Notes: a model not told the origin generated them from the sequence alone. Positions 48,432-57,526 are shown, counted from the stretch's first letter. The stretch is 64,000 bases of DNA from RGIG5579 sp045541915 (GCA_045541915.1 JAZQJZ010000032.1:1-64000), one strand, 5' to 3'. Numbers and translations are program-made.

Positions 48432-50313
48432 TTTTCCTTAGGTGTTTGGTAAGAGAAGTCTTTTTCTTTGGCTTGGGGTTCGGTCTTTCTCTCTTCGGAA
48501 GAATCTGCACTTCACCGCGTTCCGGAGGAACAAGGCACTCCTTACCGAAACCAATCAAATCCTCCCGTCCACATTCTTTGAGTGCTTGTCGAATGATCTT
48601 GTGGTTTTCCGGTCTGAAATATTGCAAAAGCGCTCTTTGTTTTGATTTTTCATCTTTGGTTTTGGCAACGTAAACCGGAGATAAGGTCATGGGATCAAGA
48701 CCGGTGTAATACATACAAGTGGAAACAGTACCCGGAGTTGGATAGAAATCCTGAACCTGTTCCGGATGAAGTCCTTCACTTTTTAAAAAACAAGCCAACC
48801 GGATCGCATCGTGAATCGTACTTCCCGGATGGGATGACATTAAATACGGAACCAAATACTGCTTTTTGCCGATAGACTTTGTCAACTGATAAAAACGGTC
48901 CTGAAACTTTTTATAGACGAAAAATTCCGGTTTTCCCATCGTTCTTAAAACAGCATCCGAGCAGTGCTCCGGAGCGACCTTCAATTGCCCGCTGACATGA
49001 TGTCGGACCAGTTCCTTAAAAAAGGCATCATCCTTGTCATACAGTAAATAATCGAACCGAATGCCGGAACGGATGAATACTTTCTTCACTCCCTCAATTG
49101 CGCGAAGATCTCGAAGAAGTGAAAGATACTCCTTATGATCAACCTGCAAATTTTTGCAAGGCTTAGGAGCGAGACATTTTTTATCCTTGCAAAGGCCGGT
49201 TTTCCTCTGAATCTCACAGGAAGGCTGACGGAAATTCGCAGTGGGACCGCCTACATCGTGAATATATCCCTTAAAATCCGGAAGCTTTGTAAGAAGTTTT
49301 GCTTCTCGTATCACCGATTCCCGGCTTCTGCAAGAAATGAAGCGCCCCTGATGGAAAGCAATGGAGCAAAAGTTGCAAGCGCCAAAGCATCCTCTGTTAT
49401 GGGTGATGGAAAACTTAACTTCCTCAATAGCAGGAACACCGCCCTGAGAGAGGTAGGACGGATGGTAATTTCTTTCATAAGGTAATTCATAAACCCAGTC
49501 AAGCTCTTGTGTTGTAAGAGGCGGCATAGGTTTATTCTGAAGAAGATAGCCATTCCTTTGTTTTTGTACGATTGCCTTACCACGAATATGATCATGCTCT
49601 TGTTGCTGGATCTTAGTGGAAATGGCATAATTTCGAAATCCTTCCTCTGTTTGCGGCTTTACTTCATCAAAGGAGGGACATAAGACATATTCACAGTCAA
49701 TTTCATCAATAGATGAAACAGGAACACAGGTTCCTCGAATGTTTGTTATGGAGCGAATATTCTCCCCCTCAGATAGCCTTGTGGCTATTTCAATTACCTG
49801 CTTTTCTCCCATACCAAACATTAAGAGATCGGCACCGCTATCAAAAAGAATGGACTGATGAACCGAGTGATCCCAGTAATCAAAGTGCGCAAAGCGCCGA
49901 AGCGACGCTTCCACGCCACCAATGGCAATGGGAGTATTTGGAAAAAGTGTTTTAATATATTGACAATAAGTAACAGTTGCTCGATCCGGTCTCCTTCCCA
50001 TGATGCCACCGGCAGTATAATAATCCTTTGATCTCCTACGTTTTGCAACGGTGTAATGGGCGACCATAGGATCAATGTTTCCTCCATTTACAAAAAATGC
50101 GAGCCTTGGTTCGCCAAAAACAGCAAGATCGGAGGGAGATTGAGGTTGAGCTGCGATACAAACGCGAAAACCACGAGCCTCCAGAACCCTGGAAACAATA
50201 GCAGTGCCAAAGCTGGGATGATCCACATAGGAATCGCCGGTTACCAAAATAATATCAGCGCGGTCCCAGCCACGTTGCTTCATTTCAAGGTAAGTTAACG
50301 GTAAATATGACAT
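48421..50313 (-). CDS. YgiQ-family radical SAM protein
   Basis: 630 residues. An N-terminal cobalamin-binding-like part (VTGDSYVDHPSFGTAIVSRVLEARGF) precedes the radical SAM core. The [4Fe-4S] motif is RGCFGACNFCSIAF (Cys-x3-Cys-x2-Cys). A further Cys-rich cluster (CEIQRKTGLCKDKKCLAPKPC) follows, then KVAPEHCSDAVLRTMGKP and QDFYPTPGTVSTCMYYT. The tail is very basic (PKPKKKTSLTKHLRKKKK). The reaction of YgiQ proteins is unknown. It follows the YgjP-type peptidase gene after 11 bp, in the same leftward transcript. Confidence 0.93.
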   Translation of the reverse strand: MSYLPLTYLEMKQRGWDRADIILVTGDSYVDHPSFGTAIVSRVLEARGFRVCIAAQPQSPSDLAVFGEPRLAFFVNGGNIDPMVAHYTVAKRRRSKDYYTAGGIMGRRPDRATVTYCQYIKTLFPNTPIAIGGVEASLRRFAHFDYWDHSVHQSILFDSGADLLMFGMGEKQVIEIATRLSEGENIRSITNIRGTCVPVSSIDEIDCEYVLCPSFDEVKPQTEEGFRNYAISTKIQQQEHDHIRGKAIVQKQRNGYLLQNKPMPPLTTQELDWVYELPYERNYHPSYLSQGGVPAIEEVKFSITHNRGCFGACNFCSIAFHQGRFISCRSRESVIREAKLLTKLPDFKGYIHDVGGPTANFRQPSCEIQRKTGLCKDKKCLAPKPCKNLQVDHKEYLSLLRDLRAIEGVKKVFIRSGIRFDYLLYDKDDAFFKELVRHHVSGQLKVAPEHCSDAVLRTMGKPEFFVYKKFQDRFYQLTKSIGKKQYLVPYLMSSHPGSTIHDAIRLACFLKSEGLHPEQVQDFYPTPGTVSTCMYYTGLDPMTLSPVYVAKTKDEKSKQRALLQYFRPENHKIIRQALKECGREDLIGFGKECLVPPERGEVQILPKRERPNPKPKKKTSLTKHLRKKKK

Positions 50314-50324
50314 AATAAAGCCTT

Positions 50325-50864
50325 TCAGGTGTTTTTCGCTTTCAGTTCGGGAATGGGTATCATTCTCAAACGCTCTTGCCTTTCCTTCCAGTCTGGAAGA
50401 ATACCAGACAAAAGTCGGTAAAAGGACGCGGAATGATTGTGTTCAACGGTATGACAAAGTTCGTGAACAACGACATAATCAATTAAATCCAAAGGAAAAC
50501 TAACGAGAAACAGCGAAAAAGAGAGTGCATTTTTTGCACTACAACTTCCAAAACGTTTCTGCGCGGAGGTAATGCGAACGGAGGAATAGCATAGACCGGT
50601 CTTACTTGACCAATACAAGACTCGTTCCGGAATCATCTCTTTTGCTCTTCTTCGCATGGATTCCATTTCATGTAAAGTAACACAGGAAGGTTTGGGTGTT
50701 TGAAGTCTCTCCTTTTGTTTCCTTTCAATCCACGTCTTTTTTTCAATGAGAATGCGATCAATATCAGAAGCAGAGGTCCAAAAAGGGGCACGAACCAGCA
50801 CATCACCGCAAGAAGTTATTTCAATGGAAAGAGTGCGTCTGTGGGAACGAATGATTTTTGTCAT
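50325..50864 (-). CDS. YgjP-type zinc metallopeptidase (DUF45/SprT-like)
   Basis: 179 residues from the ATG at 50864 (AAGGAG 8 bases upstream); a longer frame starts in the promoter. The zinc site is VVVHELCHTVEHNHSASFYRLL, i.e. His-Glu-x2-His plus a third His downstream. Before it come RITSAQKRFGSCSAKNALSFSLFLVSFPLDLIDY, the typical YgjP/WLM lead-in with the RWGSC-like block (here RFGSC). Proteases of this family are soluble and poorly studied; some remove DNA-bound proteins. The gene leads a two-gene unit with YgiQ. Confidence 0.9.
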   Translation of the reverse strand: MTKIIRSHRRTLSIEITSCGDVLVRAPFWTSASDIDRILIEKKTWIERKQKERLQTPKPSCVTLHEMESMRRRAKEMIPERVLYWSSKTGLCYSSVRITSAQKRFGSCSAKNALSFSLFLVSFPLDLIDYVVVHELCHTVEHNHSASFYRLLSGILPDWKERQERLRMIPIPELKAKNT

Positions 50865-50883
50865 TTTATTTCTCCTTAATAAA

Positions 50884-50912
50884 ATTATATCAAACAACAA
50901 GCAATTTTTCAA
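50884..50912 (-). promoter_or_regulatory. sigma-A promoter of the YgjP/YgiQ unit
   Basis: Minus strand: -35 TTGAAA (50912-50907), 17 bp, -10 TATAAT (50889-50884). Confidence 0.85.
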
Positions 50913-50920
50913 CAGGAATC

Positions 50921-50949
50921 TTGAAAAGTCGATCTTACTATGTTAGAAT
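50921..50949 (+). promoter_or_regulatory. sigma-A promoter of the aldose epimerase gene
   Basis: -35 TTGAAA (50921-50926), 17 bp, -10 TAGAAT (50944-50949). The two -35 boxes of this divergent pair are only 8 bp apart. Confidence 0.82.
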
Positions 50950-50974
50950 CGAAGGGTAATGAAAGGAGCATATT

Positions 50975-51940
50975 ATGGTAACACATTTTTCATTTGGCTC
51001 ATATGACGGATATGAGATTTCCAATGGACTCATCAAAGCAAGAGTAATATCCTACGGCGCAAGACTTGCAAATCTCTTTTTTGATGATAAGGATATGATT
51101 TTAGGTTACGATCAACCTGAAGATTTCGAAACCGGCGGGATTTATTCCGGTGCAACCATTGGTCGGTATGCCAATCGCATTTCCGGTGGCGCCTTTACCA
51201 TTCGTGGAAAAAAATATGAAATTCCGAAAAATGAAGAAGGCATCACTTCCCTTCACGGAGGCACCAAAGGATTTGATCAATTTCATTGGGAAAGCGAAAT
51301 CGTTTCGGAGAATTCAGTTCGTTTTTTCCGAGTAAGTCCGGACGGAGAAATGGGATTTCCTGGCAACCTTGAAATCTCTGTTACTTACACTTTGATTGAA
51401 TCTGCCCTTGAACTTTCCTATTCGGCTACCACCGACCAGGATACTCATGTGAGCTTAACAAATCATGCATATTTCAATCTCGACGGTTATCACGGCGAAG
51501 ACTGCACCAAAATGCATCTTTCCCTTAAGGCTCCATGGTATTTGCCTGTTGATGAAAAACTAATCCCAAACGGAGAGATTAAGAGCGTTTCCGGCACACG
51601 GTTTGACTTCACCTCGGATCGTGCCATTGCAGAAGACTATGATCACTGCTTTGTATTTGGAAACGAAAGAATATATCAAAACGTTGGTACCCTTTATTCT
51701 GAAAACAGTAAAATATCCATGGATATTGAAACTGACCTTCCGGCCATTCAGTTTTACACGATGCCAAAATGCGATGAAACAAGCGGAAAGGATGGAGTTC
51801 CATTTCATATTCACCACGCAGTGGCGTTGGAAACACAATTTTTCCCAGACAGCCCCAACCATCCGAATTTCCCCTCTACCCTCCTGCACAATGGCGAAAC
51901 CTGGACCAGCGTGACACGTTATATTTTCAAAAAAAATTAA
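50975..51940 (+). CDS. galM: aldose 1-epimerase (mutarotase)
   Basis: 321 residues, normal length. Family marks are VISYGARLANLFF, the GRYANRI block, HGGTKGFDQFHWE with the first active-site His, and TNHAYFNLDG with the second, catalytic His. DHCFVFG binds the sugar hydroxyl. The catalytic Glu is in ALETQFFPDSPNHPNFPS. It interconverts alpha and beta forms of galactose, glucose or related sugars. AAAGGAG precedes the ATG. It stands alone without other galactose genes, so it may act on several sugars. Confidence 0.96.
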   Translation: MVTHFSFGSYDGYEISNGLIKARVISYGARLANLFFDDKDMILGYDQPEDFETGGIYSGATIGRYANRISGGAFTIRGKKYEIPKNEEGITSLHGGTKGFDQFHWESEIVSENSVRFFRVSPDGEMGFPGNLEISVTYTLIESALELSYSATTDQDTHVSLTNHAYFNLDGYHGEDCTKMHLSLKAPWYLPVDEKLIPNGEIKSVSGTRFDFTSDRAIAEDYDHCFVFGNERIYQNVGTLYSENSKISMDIETDLPAIQFYTMPKCDETSGKDGVPFHIHHAVALETQFFPDSPNHPNFPSTLLHNGETWTSVTRYIFKKN

Positions 51941-51944
51941 AGTA

Positions 51945-51974
51945 AAAAAAGAGACACAAAATTGTGTCTCTTTT
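51945..51974 (+). terminator. terminator after galM
   Basis: AAAAGAGACACAA (51947-51959) pairs with TTGTGTCTCTTTT (51962-51974). Confidence 0.88.
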
Positions 51975-52020
51975 GTCATCTTCTATACAATCAGAATATG
52001 ATGCTATGGAGGTGTTATAC

Positions 52021-52374
52021 GTGTCGGAAATTCTTTTATCCTTTTTCGCTGTCATTGGAATCACACTTCTTGTGATGCAGATCTGCGATTTTTTCTTTTA
52101 TAAGAAGGTAAAGGAGAATTTTTCTCTCATTCTTGACTTTAGAAACAAAGACGAGGAAGAGATCATTCAGATTTTGGAAATGATCGGAACAGTTCGCGCA
52201 AGAGAAAGCGGAAAGGCGGCTATTTCCAATTTAATCGTTCTGATTCAGGAAGATAGGGATCATTTTAAAGAAATCATATATCATTATTTAAAGGTTTTTC
52301 AACTTCCAGGAACAGTGTTTTCAATTGACGATCCATCCTGGATCGAAGAGATCACAAGATCTCTTCCAAGCTAA
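52021..52374 (+). CDS. small single-pass membrane protein of unknown function
   Basis: 117 residues from a GTG at 52021 with GGAGGT 7 bases upstream; an ATG at 52006 overlaps that site. One membrane helix near the N-terminus (LLSFFAVIGITLLVMQICDFFFY) is followed by a ~85-residue cytoplasmic domain. That domain contains KDEEEIIQILEMIGTVRARESGKAAISNLIVLIQEDRD. I do not recognise a family. Its last 23 bp overlap the end of the convergent DUF4363 gene, and there is no terminator between them, so antisense pairing of the two messages is possible. Confidence 0.65.
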   Translation: MSEILLSFFAVIGITLLVMQICDFFFYKKVKENFSLILDFRNKDEEEIIQILEMIGTVRARESGKAAISNLIVLIQEDRDHFKEIIYHYLKVFQLPGTVFSIDDPSWIEEITRSLPS

Positions 52375-52732
52375 TACGATTACACTTTTTAATTTCATTC
52401 AAAACATAACACAATTGTTTGGTCCCCAAAAGGTACTCTGAATAGTCCTCGCTTTCAATGGAAGATATGACCTGACAAAGTGAAAAGTCGATCTTTTCCA
52501 CTTGATCTTTTTGCAAAAAAACAAGAAACAGCCATTTATCGCTTTCCCAAAGCGAAAAAGCCTCTTGCGCTCTGGTCTTATTCTCTTGGTTACTATAATC
52601 CTCGTCAGATATTGATAGTGTATGACAGCAATGATCAAGCTCTTGGCTTTTCTGATGTAATTGTTGAGAGATTAAAGCTGCAGATACGATCAAGGATATA
52701 AATGCAATAAAGGTAAAGACAAACGACTTCAT
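52352..52732 (-). CDS. DUF4363-family protein
   Basis: 126 residues. It starts with an N-terminal membrane anchor (SFVFTFIAFISLIVSAALI). A helical extracellular part with Glu/Trp-rich segments (QEAFSLWESDKWLFLVFLQKDQVEKIDFSLCQVISSIES) has the four-helix look of DUF4363. It begins directly at the stop of the DUF421 gene (TAA then ATG) and the two families are often paired in spore-forming Firmicutes. Role unknown; the pair is probably linked to the spore or forespore membrane, which is inference. No own ribosome site is clear; coupling is likely. Confidence 0.8.
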   Translation of the reverse strand: MKSFVFTFIAFISLIVSAALISQQLHQKSQELDHCCHTLSISDEDYSNQENKTRAQEAFSLWESDKWLFLVFLQKDQVEKIDFSLCQVISSIESEDYSEYLLGTKQLCYVLNEIKKCNRISLEEIL

Positions 52733-53410
52733 TTATCTTTTTTCCTTCCATATTACTTTGATATTGGTGTTGAAATCGGATGATAAAAGGAAAATATCCT
52801 TTGGGTCTTTGATTTTGTGTTCTTTCATTGTTTTTTCAAGCCACCCCTGATCCCGATTAATCGCTTTTAAGGCTTTTTGATTGATACGGCCATCATCAAT
52901 CAAAGCAACGGAAAAAGCCGAAGGATCCCCCTTTATTCCTAAATCGGCGCAAACCAAGTTTTCTTGATCGGGGTGTGGAATAACACTCAACTGACCGTTT
53001 GGTTCCAAAATGGCAAAACGAACATGATTGATATTATAAAAGCCACTCAATCGCAACAGACTGAACAGTTCATCAAGCGTTAACCGGCTTTTTAGCAATT
53101 CATCTTGCAAAACCACCCCGTTCTGAATTAAGACTGTGGGAGCAAAATCAAAAATTTTCTTCACCACGGGATTTTTAATTGTGAAAAAAGTAATGATGAC
53201 TTCAAGACAAATAAGAAGAAAAATAGGAAAAACGCCGTAAATGAGTGGAACATTTAAATCTGTTACACTATAAGTTGCCAATTCCGAAAGAAAAAAAGCT
53301 GTTACAAGCTCTGACATTTGCATTTGCCCAACTTGCCGTTTTCCCAGAAGTTTCATGGAAAACACCATGAAAAAGTACACCAAAAGACAGCGTAAAATCA
53401 AGTTAATCAT
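52733..53410 (-). CDS. DUF421-family membrane protein (YetF/YkvI-like)
   Basis: 225 residues. Three membrane helices (about 4-21, 33-52, 56-77) are followed by two copies of the DUF421 beta-alpha domain (PTVLIQNGVVLQDELLKSRLTLDELFSLLRLSGFYNINHVRFAILEPNGQLSV). The conserved signature MKLLGKRQVGQMQMSELV is present near the start. Members such as YetF/YrbG occur in many Firmicutes and in spore membranes, where some affect germination. The exact function is unknown. It is the first gene of the two-gene unit with DUF4363, leftward. Confidence 0.92.
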   Translation of the reverse strand: MINLILRCLLVYFFMVFSMKLLGKRQVGQMQMSELVTAFFLSELATYSVTDLNVPLIYGVFPIFLLICLEVIITFFTIKNPVVKKIFDFAPTVLIQNGVVLQDELLKSRLTLDELFSLLRLSGFYNINHVRFAILEPNGQLSVIPHPDQENLVCADLGIKGDPSAFSVALIDDGRINQKALKAINRDQGWLEKTMKEHKIKDPKDIFLLSSDFNTNIKVIWKEKR

Positions 53411-53444
53411 AAAACTATTTTAAAATAAAAATGAAAAACTATGC

Positions 53445-53474
53445 AAAAAAGGATCCGAATTCGGATCCTTTTTT
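53445..53474. terminator. terminator of the thyA-folA operon
   Basis: AAAAAAGGATCCGAA with its complement TTCGGATCCTTTTTT form a perfect palindrome. It ends one base before the folA stop codon (53475). Confidence 0.9.
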
Positions 53475-53975
53475 CTAAATGGCGATATTTTCATAAACAG
53501 TGAATGAAAACTTTTTCCCGTTTTTTGAAGTCAATTCTTCTCCCTTTTCTTTTAAAACGAAATCTGGGTCTGAGGAAAGATCAGGAAAAAAAACGTCAGG
53601 TTCTTTTTCATCAGAAAAGATTCTTGTCACATAAGCCAGTTTGCACTTTTTATAAAGCTGGCGGTAAACACTTTCACCTCCAATGACCAGCACATCATTT
53701 TCCGGAATATCGGCAATCTTCTCTTCAAGTTCTTCCAAGCTGTGCACCACCACCAGGTTTTCATCCTCGGGAAGATCGGAATGAGTCAGAACAAAATGGC
53801 GGCGATCCGGTAGAGGCTTTCCATCGGGAAAACTGAGAAGCGTCTTTTTTCCGCAAATTACATTCTTACCAACGGTCATAGAACGGAAAAACTTCATATC
53901 CTCAGAAATATGATATAAAAGGTCATTGTCCTTTCCAATTCCCCAATTTAAATCTACAGCAACAATCAGATTCAT
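53475..53975 (-). CDS. folA: dihydrofolate reductase
   Basis: 166 residues, standard size. Marks are MNLIVAVDLNWGIGKDNDLLYHISEDMKFF, with the substrate-binding acid in the ISEDM helix, the NADPH-binding VGKNVICGKKTLLSFP with the PLPDRRHFVLTH block, and DVLVIGGESVYRQLY. It regenerates tetrahydrofolate consumed by ThyA, whose gene is 8 bp upstream in the same transcript. The pairing with classic ThyA is the expected one. The start codon has a GAGA-type ribosome site inside the short gap. Confidence 0.96.
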   Translation of the reverse strand: MNLIVAVDLNWGIGKDNDLLYHISEDMKFFRSMTVGKNVICGKKTLLSFPDGKPLPDRRHFVLTHSDLPEDENLVVVHSLEELEEKIADIPENDVLVIGGESVYRQLYKKCKLAYVTRIFSDEKEPDVFFPDLSSDPDFVLKEKGEELTSKNGKKFSFTVYENIAI

Positions 53976-53983
53976 TTTCTCTC

Positions 53984-54829
53984 CTAAATGGCAACGGGAA
54001 TACCGGTGATCTGCTCGTGGGTTTGATAATCGATCAATTTCACATCGTCCACCGTGAATTGATAAAAATCATGAATTTCAGGATTGATCCAAAACTTGGG
54101 CGCAGGCAAGGGCTCTCGCTCAATCAATTCTTTTACAAGGGGAATGTGGCGGTCATAAATATGCGCATCTGCAATCACATGCACAAACTCACCCACCTTC
54201 ATTCCGGAAACCTGAGCAAACATATGGGTAAGAACTGCATACTGAACCACATTCCAGTTATTGGCAGTCAAAACATCGCTGGAGCGCTGGTTCAACATTG
54301 AATTCAAAACCAAGGAGCCATCGGAATCTTGAGTTACATTAAACGTCATAGAATAAGCGCAAGGCTCAAGCCCCATTTCAGATAAATCTGAAAAATTATA
54401 GAGATTTGTCATAATTCTTCTGGAAAAGGGTGTGTTTTTCAATTGCCAAAGCACATTGTCCACTTGATCCATAACGCCGTGCTTGAACCGGTACTTCTGC
54501 GCTAACTGGTAACCGTAAGCCTTTCCGATAGTTCCATTCTCATCAGCCCAGGAATCCCAAATTTTGGAATTAATATCAGCAATTCGATTGCTCTTCTTTT
54601 GCCAAATCCACAAAATCTCATCCACACAGCTCTTTAAGGCTGTTCTGCGGAGCGTGATCGCGGGAAATTCCTTAGCAAGATCATAACGATTGACAACGCC
54701 AAAGCGTTTCACCGTATAGGCTTTTTCTCCATCTGCCCAGTGGGGACGAACCTTTTCACCACGGGTATCAGTACCATTCTGCAAAATATCGCGACACATT
54801 AAAATAAATACATGATCTGCGTAACTCAT
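53984..54829 (-). CDS. thyA: thymidylate synthase (ThyA)
   Basis: 281 residues. Folate/dUMP motifs are NRYDLAKEFPAITLRRTALKSCVDEILWIW, IWDSWADENGTIGKAYGYQ and TPFSRRIMTNLYN. The catalytic Cys157 lies in GLEPCAYSMTFNV, where the usual HT after Cys is AY. dUMP-binding LNQRSSDVLTANNWNVVQYA and the His/Tyr block HVIADAHIYDRH complete the set. It makes dTMP from dUMP. AAGGAGTG lies 8 bases before the ATG. The start of a two-gene folate unit. Confidence 0.96.
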   Translation of the reverse strand: MSYADHVFILMCRDILQNGTDTRGEKVRPHWADGEKAYTVKRFGVVNRYDLAKEFPAITLRRTALKSCVDEILWIWQKKSNRIADINSKIWDSWADENGTIGKAYGYQLAQKYRFKHGVMDQVDNVLWQLKNTPFSRRIMTNLYNFSDLSEMGLEPCAYSMTFNVTQDSDGSLVLNSMLNQRSSDVLTANNWNVVQYAVLTHMFAQVSGMKVGEFVHVIADAHIYDRHIPLVKELIEREPLPAPKFWINPEIHDFYQFTVDDVKLIDYQTHEQITGIPVAI

Positions 54830-54851
54830 TTCAACACTCCTTCCTCTTTAC

Positions 54852-54880
54852 ATTTTAACATACGCCGATGCAATATGCAA
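54852..54880 (-). promoter_or_regulatory. sigma-A promoter of thyA-folA
   Basis: Minus strand: -35 TTGCAT (54880-54875), 17 bp, -10 TAAAAT (54857-54852), 22 bp before the ATG. Confidence 0.75.
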
Positions 54881-54920
54881 GAAATTTAGAAAATATATCT
54901 TTTCCCCATTGATCTCCGTA

Positions 54921-54949
54921 TTGATTTTCTTTTGAAAATGTGTCATAAT
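54921..54949 (+). promoter_or_regulatory. sigma-A promoter of the HAAS/DUF4097 unit
   Basis: -35 TTGATT (54921-54926), 17 bp, -10 CATAAT (54944-54949). It is divergent from the thyA promoter. Confidence 0.72.
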
Positions 54950-54980
54950 GATAATATTAAATTGAATGAGTGGTGAAACA

Positions 54981-56351
54981 ATGACTGGAAATGCCTTTTT
55001 AAAACGACTGATGTTCCAACTTGATTTCTTAAACGAAAATGATAAAAAAACTGTTCTTTGTTTTTATGAAAAAAAGCTTCAGGAAGCAGATACCCTTTTG
55101 GAAGAAGAAAGTATTGTAAAGGGATTTGGTTCTCCGGATCATATCGCCCAAAAATTAAAAGAAGCATTTCTAAGCCAGAGTGCAGCCGCCGAAGAAACCG
55201 GCGAAGAGGATTCAGATTCAGACATCGAAGATTCTCCTTCTGAAGATGTCGCCTTGATGAAGTCAGATTCCGACGAGGATATCGCGACTGAGAACCAAGA
55301 TGAAGATTTCGAGACCGATAATGAAATTGAGCCTTTGGAGGAAGTTTCTGACAATTCCTCCTCTGTTCTCGCCAACGATGATCACAGCATCACCGAATGC
55401 AGCGAAACGGATGTTGCAGAATATGAGCCTGAAACTCAAGAAGAATCTGATGAAGACTTGATTTTTTCAAAACCTGCAACCATTGAAAAGGCACCCGAAA
55501 TCATTCATTCCATGGATGATAAGGAAACCAAAACACTCTTCGGAGAAAAGGTTGTGATTCGTGATCGGGAGACCCCAATTGACGAAGTAGTTTTAGAGGC
55601 CATAGATGAAGAAAACGGTCTGACAAAAGAAGAAATCGATGCTGCCAAAGCAGAAACATTAGAAAAAGCAAACAAATACCGCACCGAGTCTTTTTTGGTG
55701 CCGAAAGAAATTAACCCCAAAGCTGATGATGAATCCGATGACCCTGTTGCAGAAGAAGGCGGTATTCCTTCTTCCGACTTTACCGAAGGCGAACCAGAAA
55801 AGGAAGAGGCCTTCCCGGATGAGGACTCCGAAAAAGAGTTAGAATCTCCAAAGCTTGCTTTCCCGAACGATGAAGAATCAGAAGGAATAAAAGAAGACAC
55901 AGAAAGTGAACCGATCAAGACCGTTCCCGGAATATTTAAAAAAATGTTTGTTTCTCTTTCTCCAAGACTTTCTAACACCCTAACCATTTTACTTTCCCTT
56001 CTCATTTCACCCATTCTTGTCCTTCTCTTTGGCGCAGGGACTTTGATATATTTGACGATAACTGTCATTACACTTTTTTTCTCTTTGGTTCTGTTTGCGC
56101 TGATCGCGGCGCTGATCGTTCTAGGGGTAATTGAACTTGTTTACGGCGTAGCAATGCTATTTGAAACCGTTTCGGTCGCGCTGATTGAAATCGGTTTGGG
56201 AACGGTGCTGTTTTCTCTGGTGGTTGCCGTTGCGGCGTTGATTTATGAATTTTTCTTTGGAATTCTTCCAAAGGGAGTGAAGTTTTTTACCAGACAGTTC
56301 GTTCGTTATTGTAAATCAATTTATAAATTTCTTTATGGAGGAAAAGCATGA
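54981..56351 (+). CDS. HAAS (DUF1700)-domain membrane protein with long acidic linker
   Basis: 456 residues from the ATG at 54981 (GAGTGGTG upstream); an ATG at 54966 in frame has no site. The N-terminal ~70 residues (FLKRLMFQLDFLNENDKKTVLCFYEKKLQEA...FGSPDHIAQKLKEAF) are a HAAS domain, a small helical module found beside PadR regulators and DUF4097 proteins. Then ~240 residues of Asp/Glu/Ser-rich, probably disordered sequence follow, and four membrane helices (about 330-430) end in a basic tail. It overlaps the DUF4097 gene by 4 bp. No PadR regulator is next to it, unlike most such clusters. Likely a membrane stress or envelope-sensing pair; inference. Confidence 0.82.
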   Translation: MTGNAFLKRLMFQLDFLNENDKKTVLCFYEKKLQEADTLLEEESIVKGFGSPDHIAQKLKEAFLSQSAAAEETGEEDSDSDIEDSPSEDVALMKSDSDEDIATENQDEDFETDNEIEPLEEVSDNSSSVLANDDHSITECSETDVAEYEPETQEESDEDLIFSKPATIEKAPEIIHSMDDKETKTLFGEKVVIRDRETPIDEVVLEAIDEENGLTKEEIDAAKAETLEKANKYRTESFLVPKEINPKADDESDDPVAEEGGIPSSDFTEGEPEKEEAFPDEDSEKELESPKLAFPNDEESEGIKEDTESEPIKTVPGIFKKMFVSLSPRLSNTLTILLSLLISPILVLLFGAGTLIYLTITVITLFFSLVLFALIAALIVLGVIELVYGVAMLFETVSVALIEIGLGTVLFSLVVAVAALIYEFFFGILPKGVKFFTRQFVRYCKSIYKFLYGGKA

Positions 56352-57424
56352 AAAAGACAACCAAATCCTTGCTTGTTTCTGCGCTAATTCTGTTTTGCGC
56401 AGGCCTCCTTCTCTCTCTCTGCAGTGCCCTTTTTGTTACCATTAAGGGAATTGATCCCTACGGCGTTGAACAATATGCAAAGGTCATTGAAAACAAAACA
56501 GTTTCTCTTTCCGATATTCTCGCCGTTTCCCCCGATTCCAACTATATGAAAAAGCTCTCTAAAAAAGAGTTTCTTCGAGTTGATCTTCATTCCTACACCG
56601 GAAACCTTATCATTCGATCTGCGAATGAAACCAGCCTTGAATTGATCAATACCAATACCGCCAATCTTTCTTACGAAATCAAGGGAGAAACCTTGGTGGT
56701 CAAGGAGATTCACCCCGTTGGTTTTATGGGAATTTACATTGATGAAAACGGTTTTTCCTTCAAGGGACTTCGTCAAATTTTCGGTTCCGGTAATTCTGCT
56801 AACTCCGGAAAAACGGTGATTCTCAATTTAGCAAGTGATTTTCAGGTGGATCAAATTGATGTCTCCTCTAATATTGGCAATGTTCAATTTGAAGGAATAT
56901 CCTGTGCCGCCATTAATGTTAAATCTTCGTATGGAGACGTTTTGCTCAAAGATCTAAAAAATTCTGAAAGCAAAATCAACATCACCGGCGATGTTACATC
57001 GGTCAATCTTTCTGATTCGGCGTATGTTAGTTGCAATGTTTCCACAAAATTCGGCAATATTAACATTGCAGTTCCTGGCAACTCAAAGCAAAGTACAGTT
57101 CTTGATTCTTGGGTTGGCAATGTTTCAGTAAATACTGATGTTCCTTTATCCGAATTTCAAATCATTCTATCCACCTCGATTGGAAATGTTTTGCGAGAGG
57201 GAGAAGTCGTTGGCAAGGAATTACGCGATTCCTCTTCCAACGCAAGCCGTATTTCCTCTACTCTATTTTTTGGTGATATCAGCATTTCTTCATCCTCCGG
57301 CACAAAAGATGAATTTGTAAATTCCGATGTTCCGCAAACAATAGGAGAAACTGTCACCGAAGAAAAGGAAACGAACGAAGAAAGCACTGAACAAACTGAA
57401 ACAATGGAAAATTCTGTTGTTTAA
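56348..57424 (+). CDS. DUF4097-family surface protein (putative adhesin-like beta-helix)
   Basis: 358 residues. An N-terminal membrane anchor/signal (SLLVSALILFCAGLLLSLCSALF) precedes strands of the DUF4097 beta-solenoid. These have repeating patterns such as DVSSNIGNVQFEGISCAAINVKSSYGDVLLKDLKNSESKINITGDVTSV. A Glu/Thr-rich tail (about 325-358) is low-complexity. The ATG overlaps the stop of the HAAS gene (ATGA), so the two are co-translated. Pairs like this are widespread in Firmicutes. DUF4097 faces outward and is thought to sense envelope state; no substrate is known. Confidence 0.88.
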   Translation: MKKTTKSLLVSALILFCAGLLLSLCSALFVTIKGIDPYGVEQYAKVIENKTVSLSDILAVSPDSNYMKKLSKKEFLRVDLHSYTGNLIIRSANETSLELINTNTANLSYEIKGETLVVKEIHPVGFMGIYIDENGFSFKGLRQIFGSGNSANSGKTVILNLASDFQVDQIDVSSNIGNVQFEGISCAAINVKSSYGDVLLKDLKNSESKINITGDVTSVNLSDSAYVSCNVSTKFGNINIAVPGNSKQSTVLDSWVGNVSVNTDVPLSEFQIILSTSIGNVLREGEVVGKELRDSSSNASRISSTLFFGDISISSSSGTKDEFVNSDVPQTIGETVTEEKETNEESTEQTETMENSVV

Positions 57425-57446
57425 ATTTTCCATCCATAACACAAAC

Positions 57447-57488
57447 AAAAAGAGATCATAATATTCTTGGGATATATGATCTCTTTTT
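57447..57488 (+). terminator. terminator after the DUF4097 gene
   Basis: AAAAAGAGATCATA (57447-57460) pairs with TATGATCTCTTTTT (57475-57488) around a 14-base loop. Confidence 0.88.
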
Positions 57489-57526
57489 ATATCCTAAAAA
57501 GCTTTAACACGATCAGAGGTAGAAAA

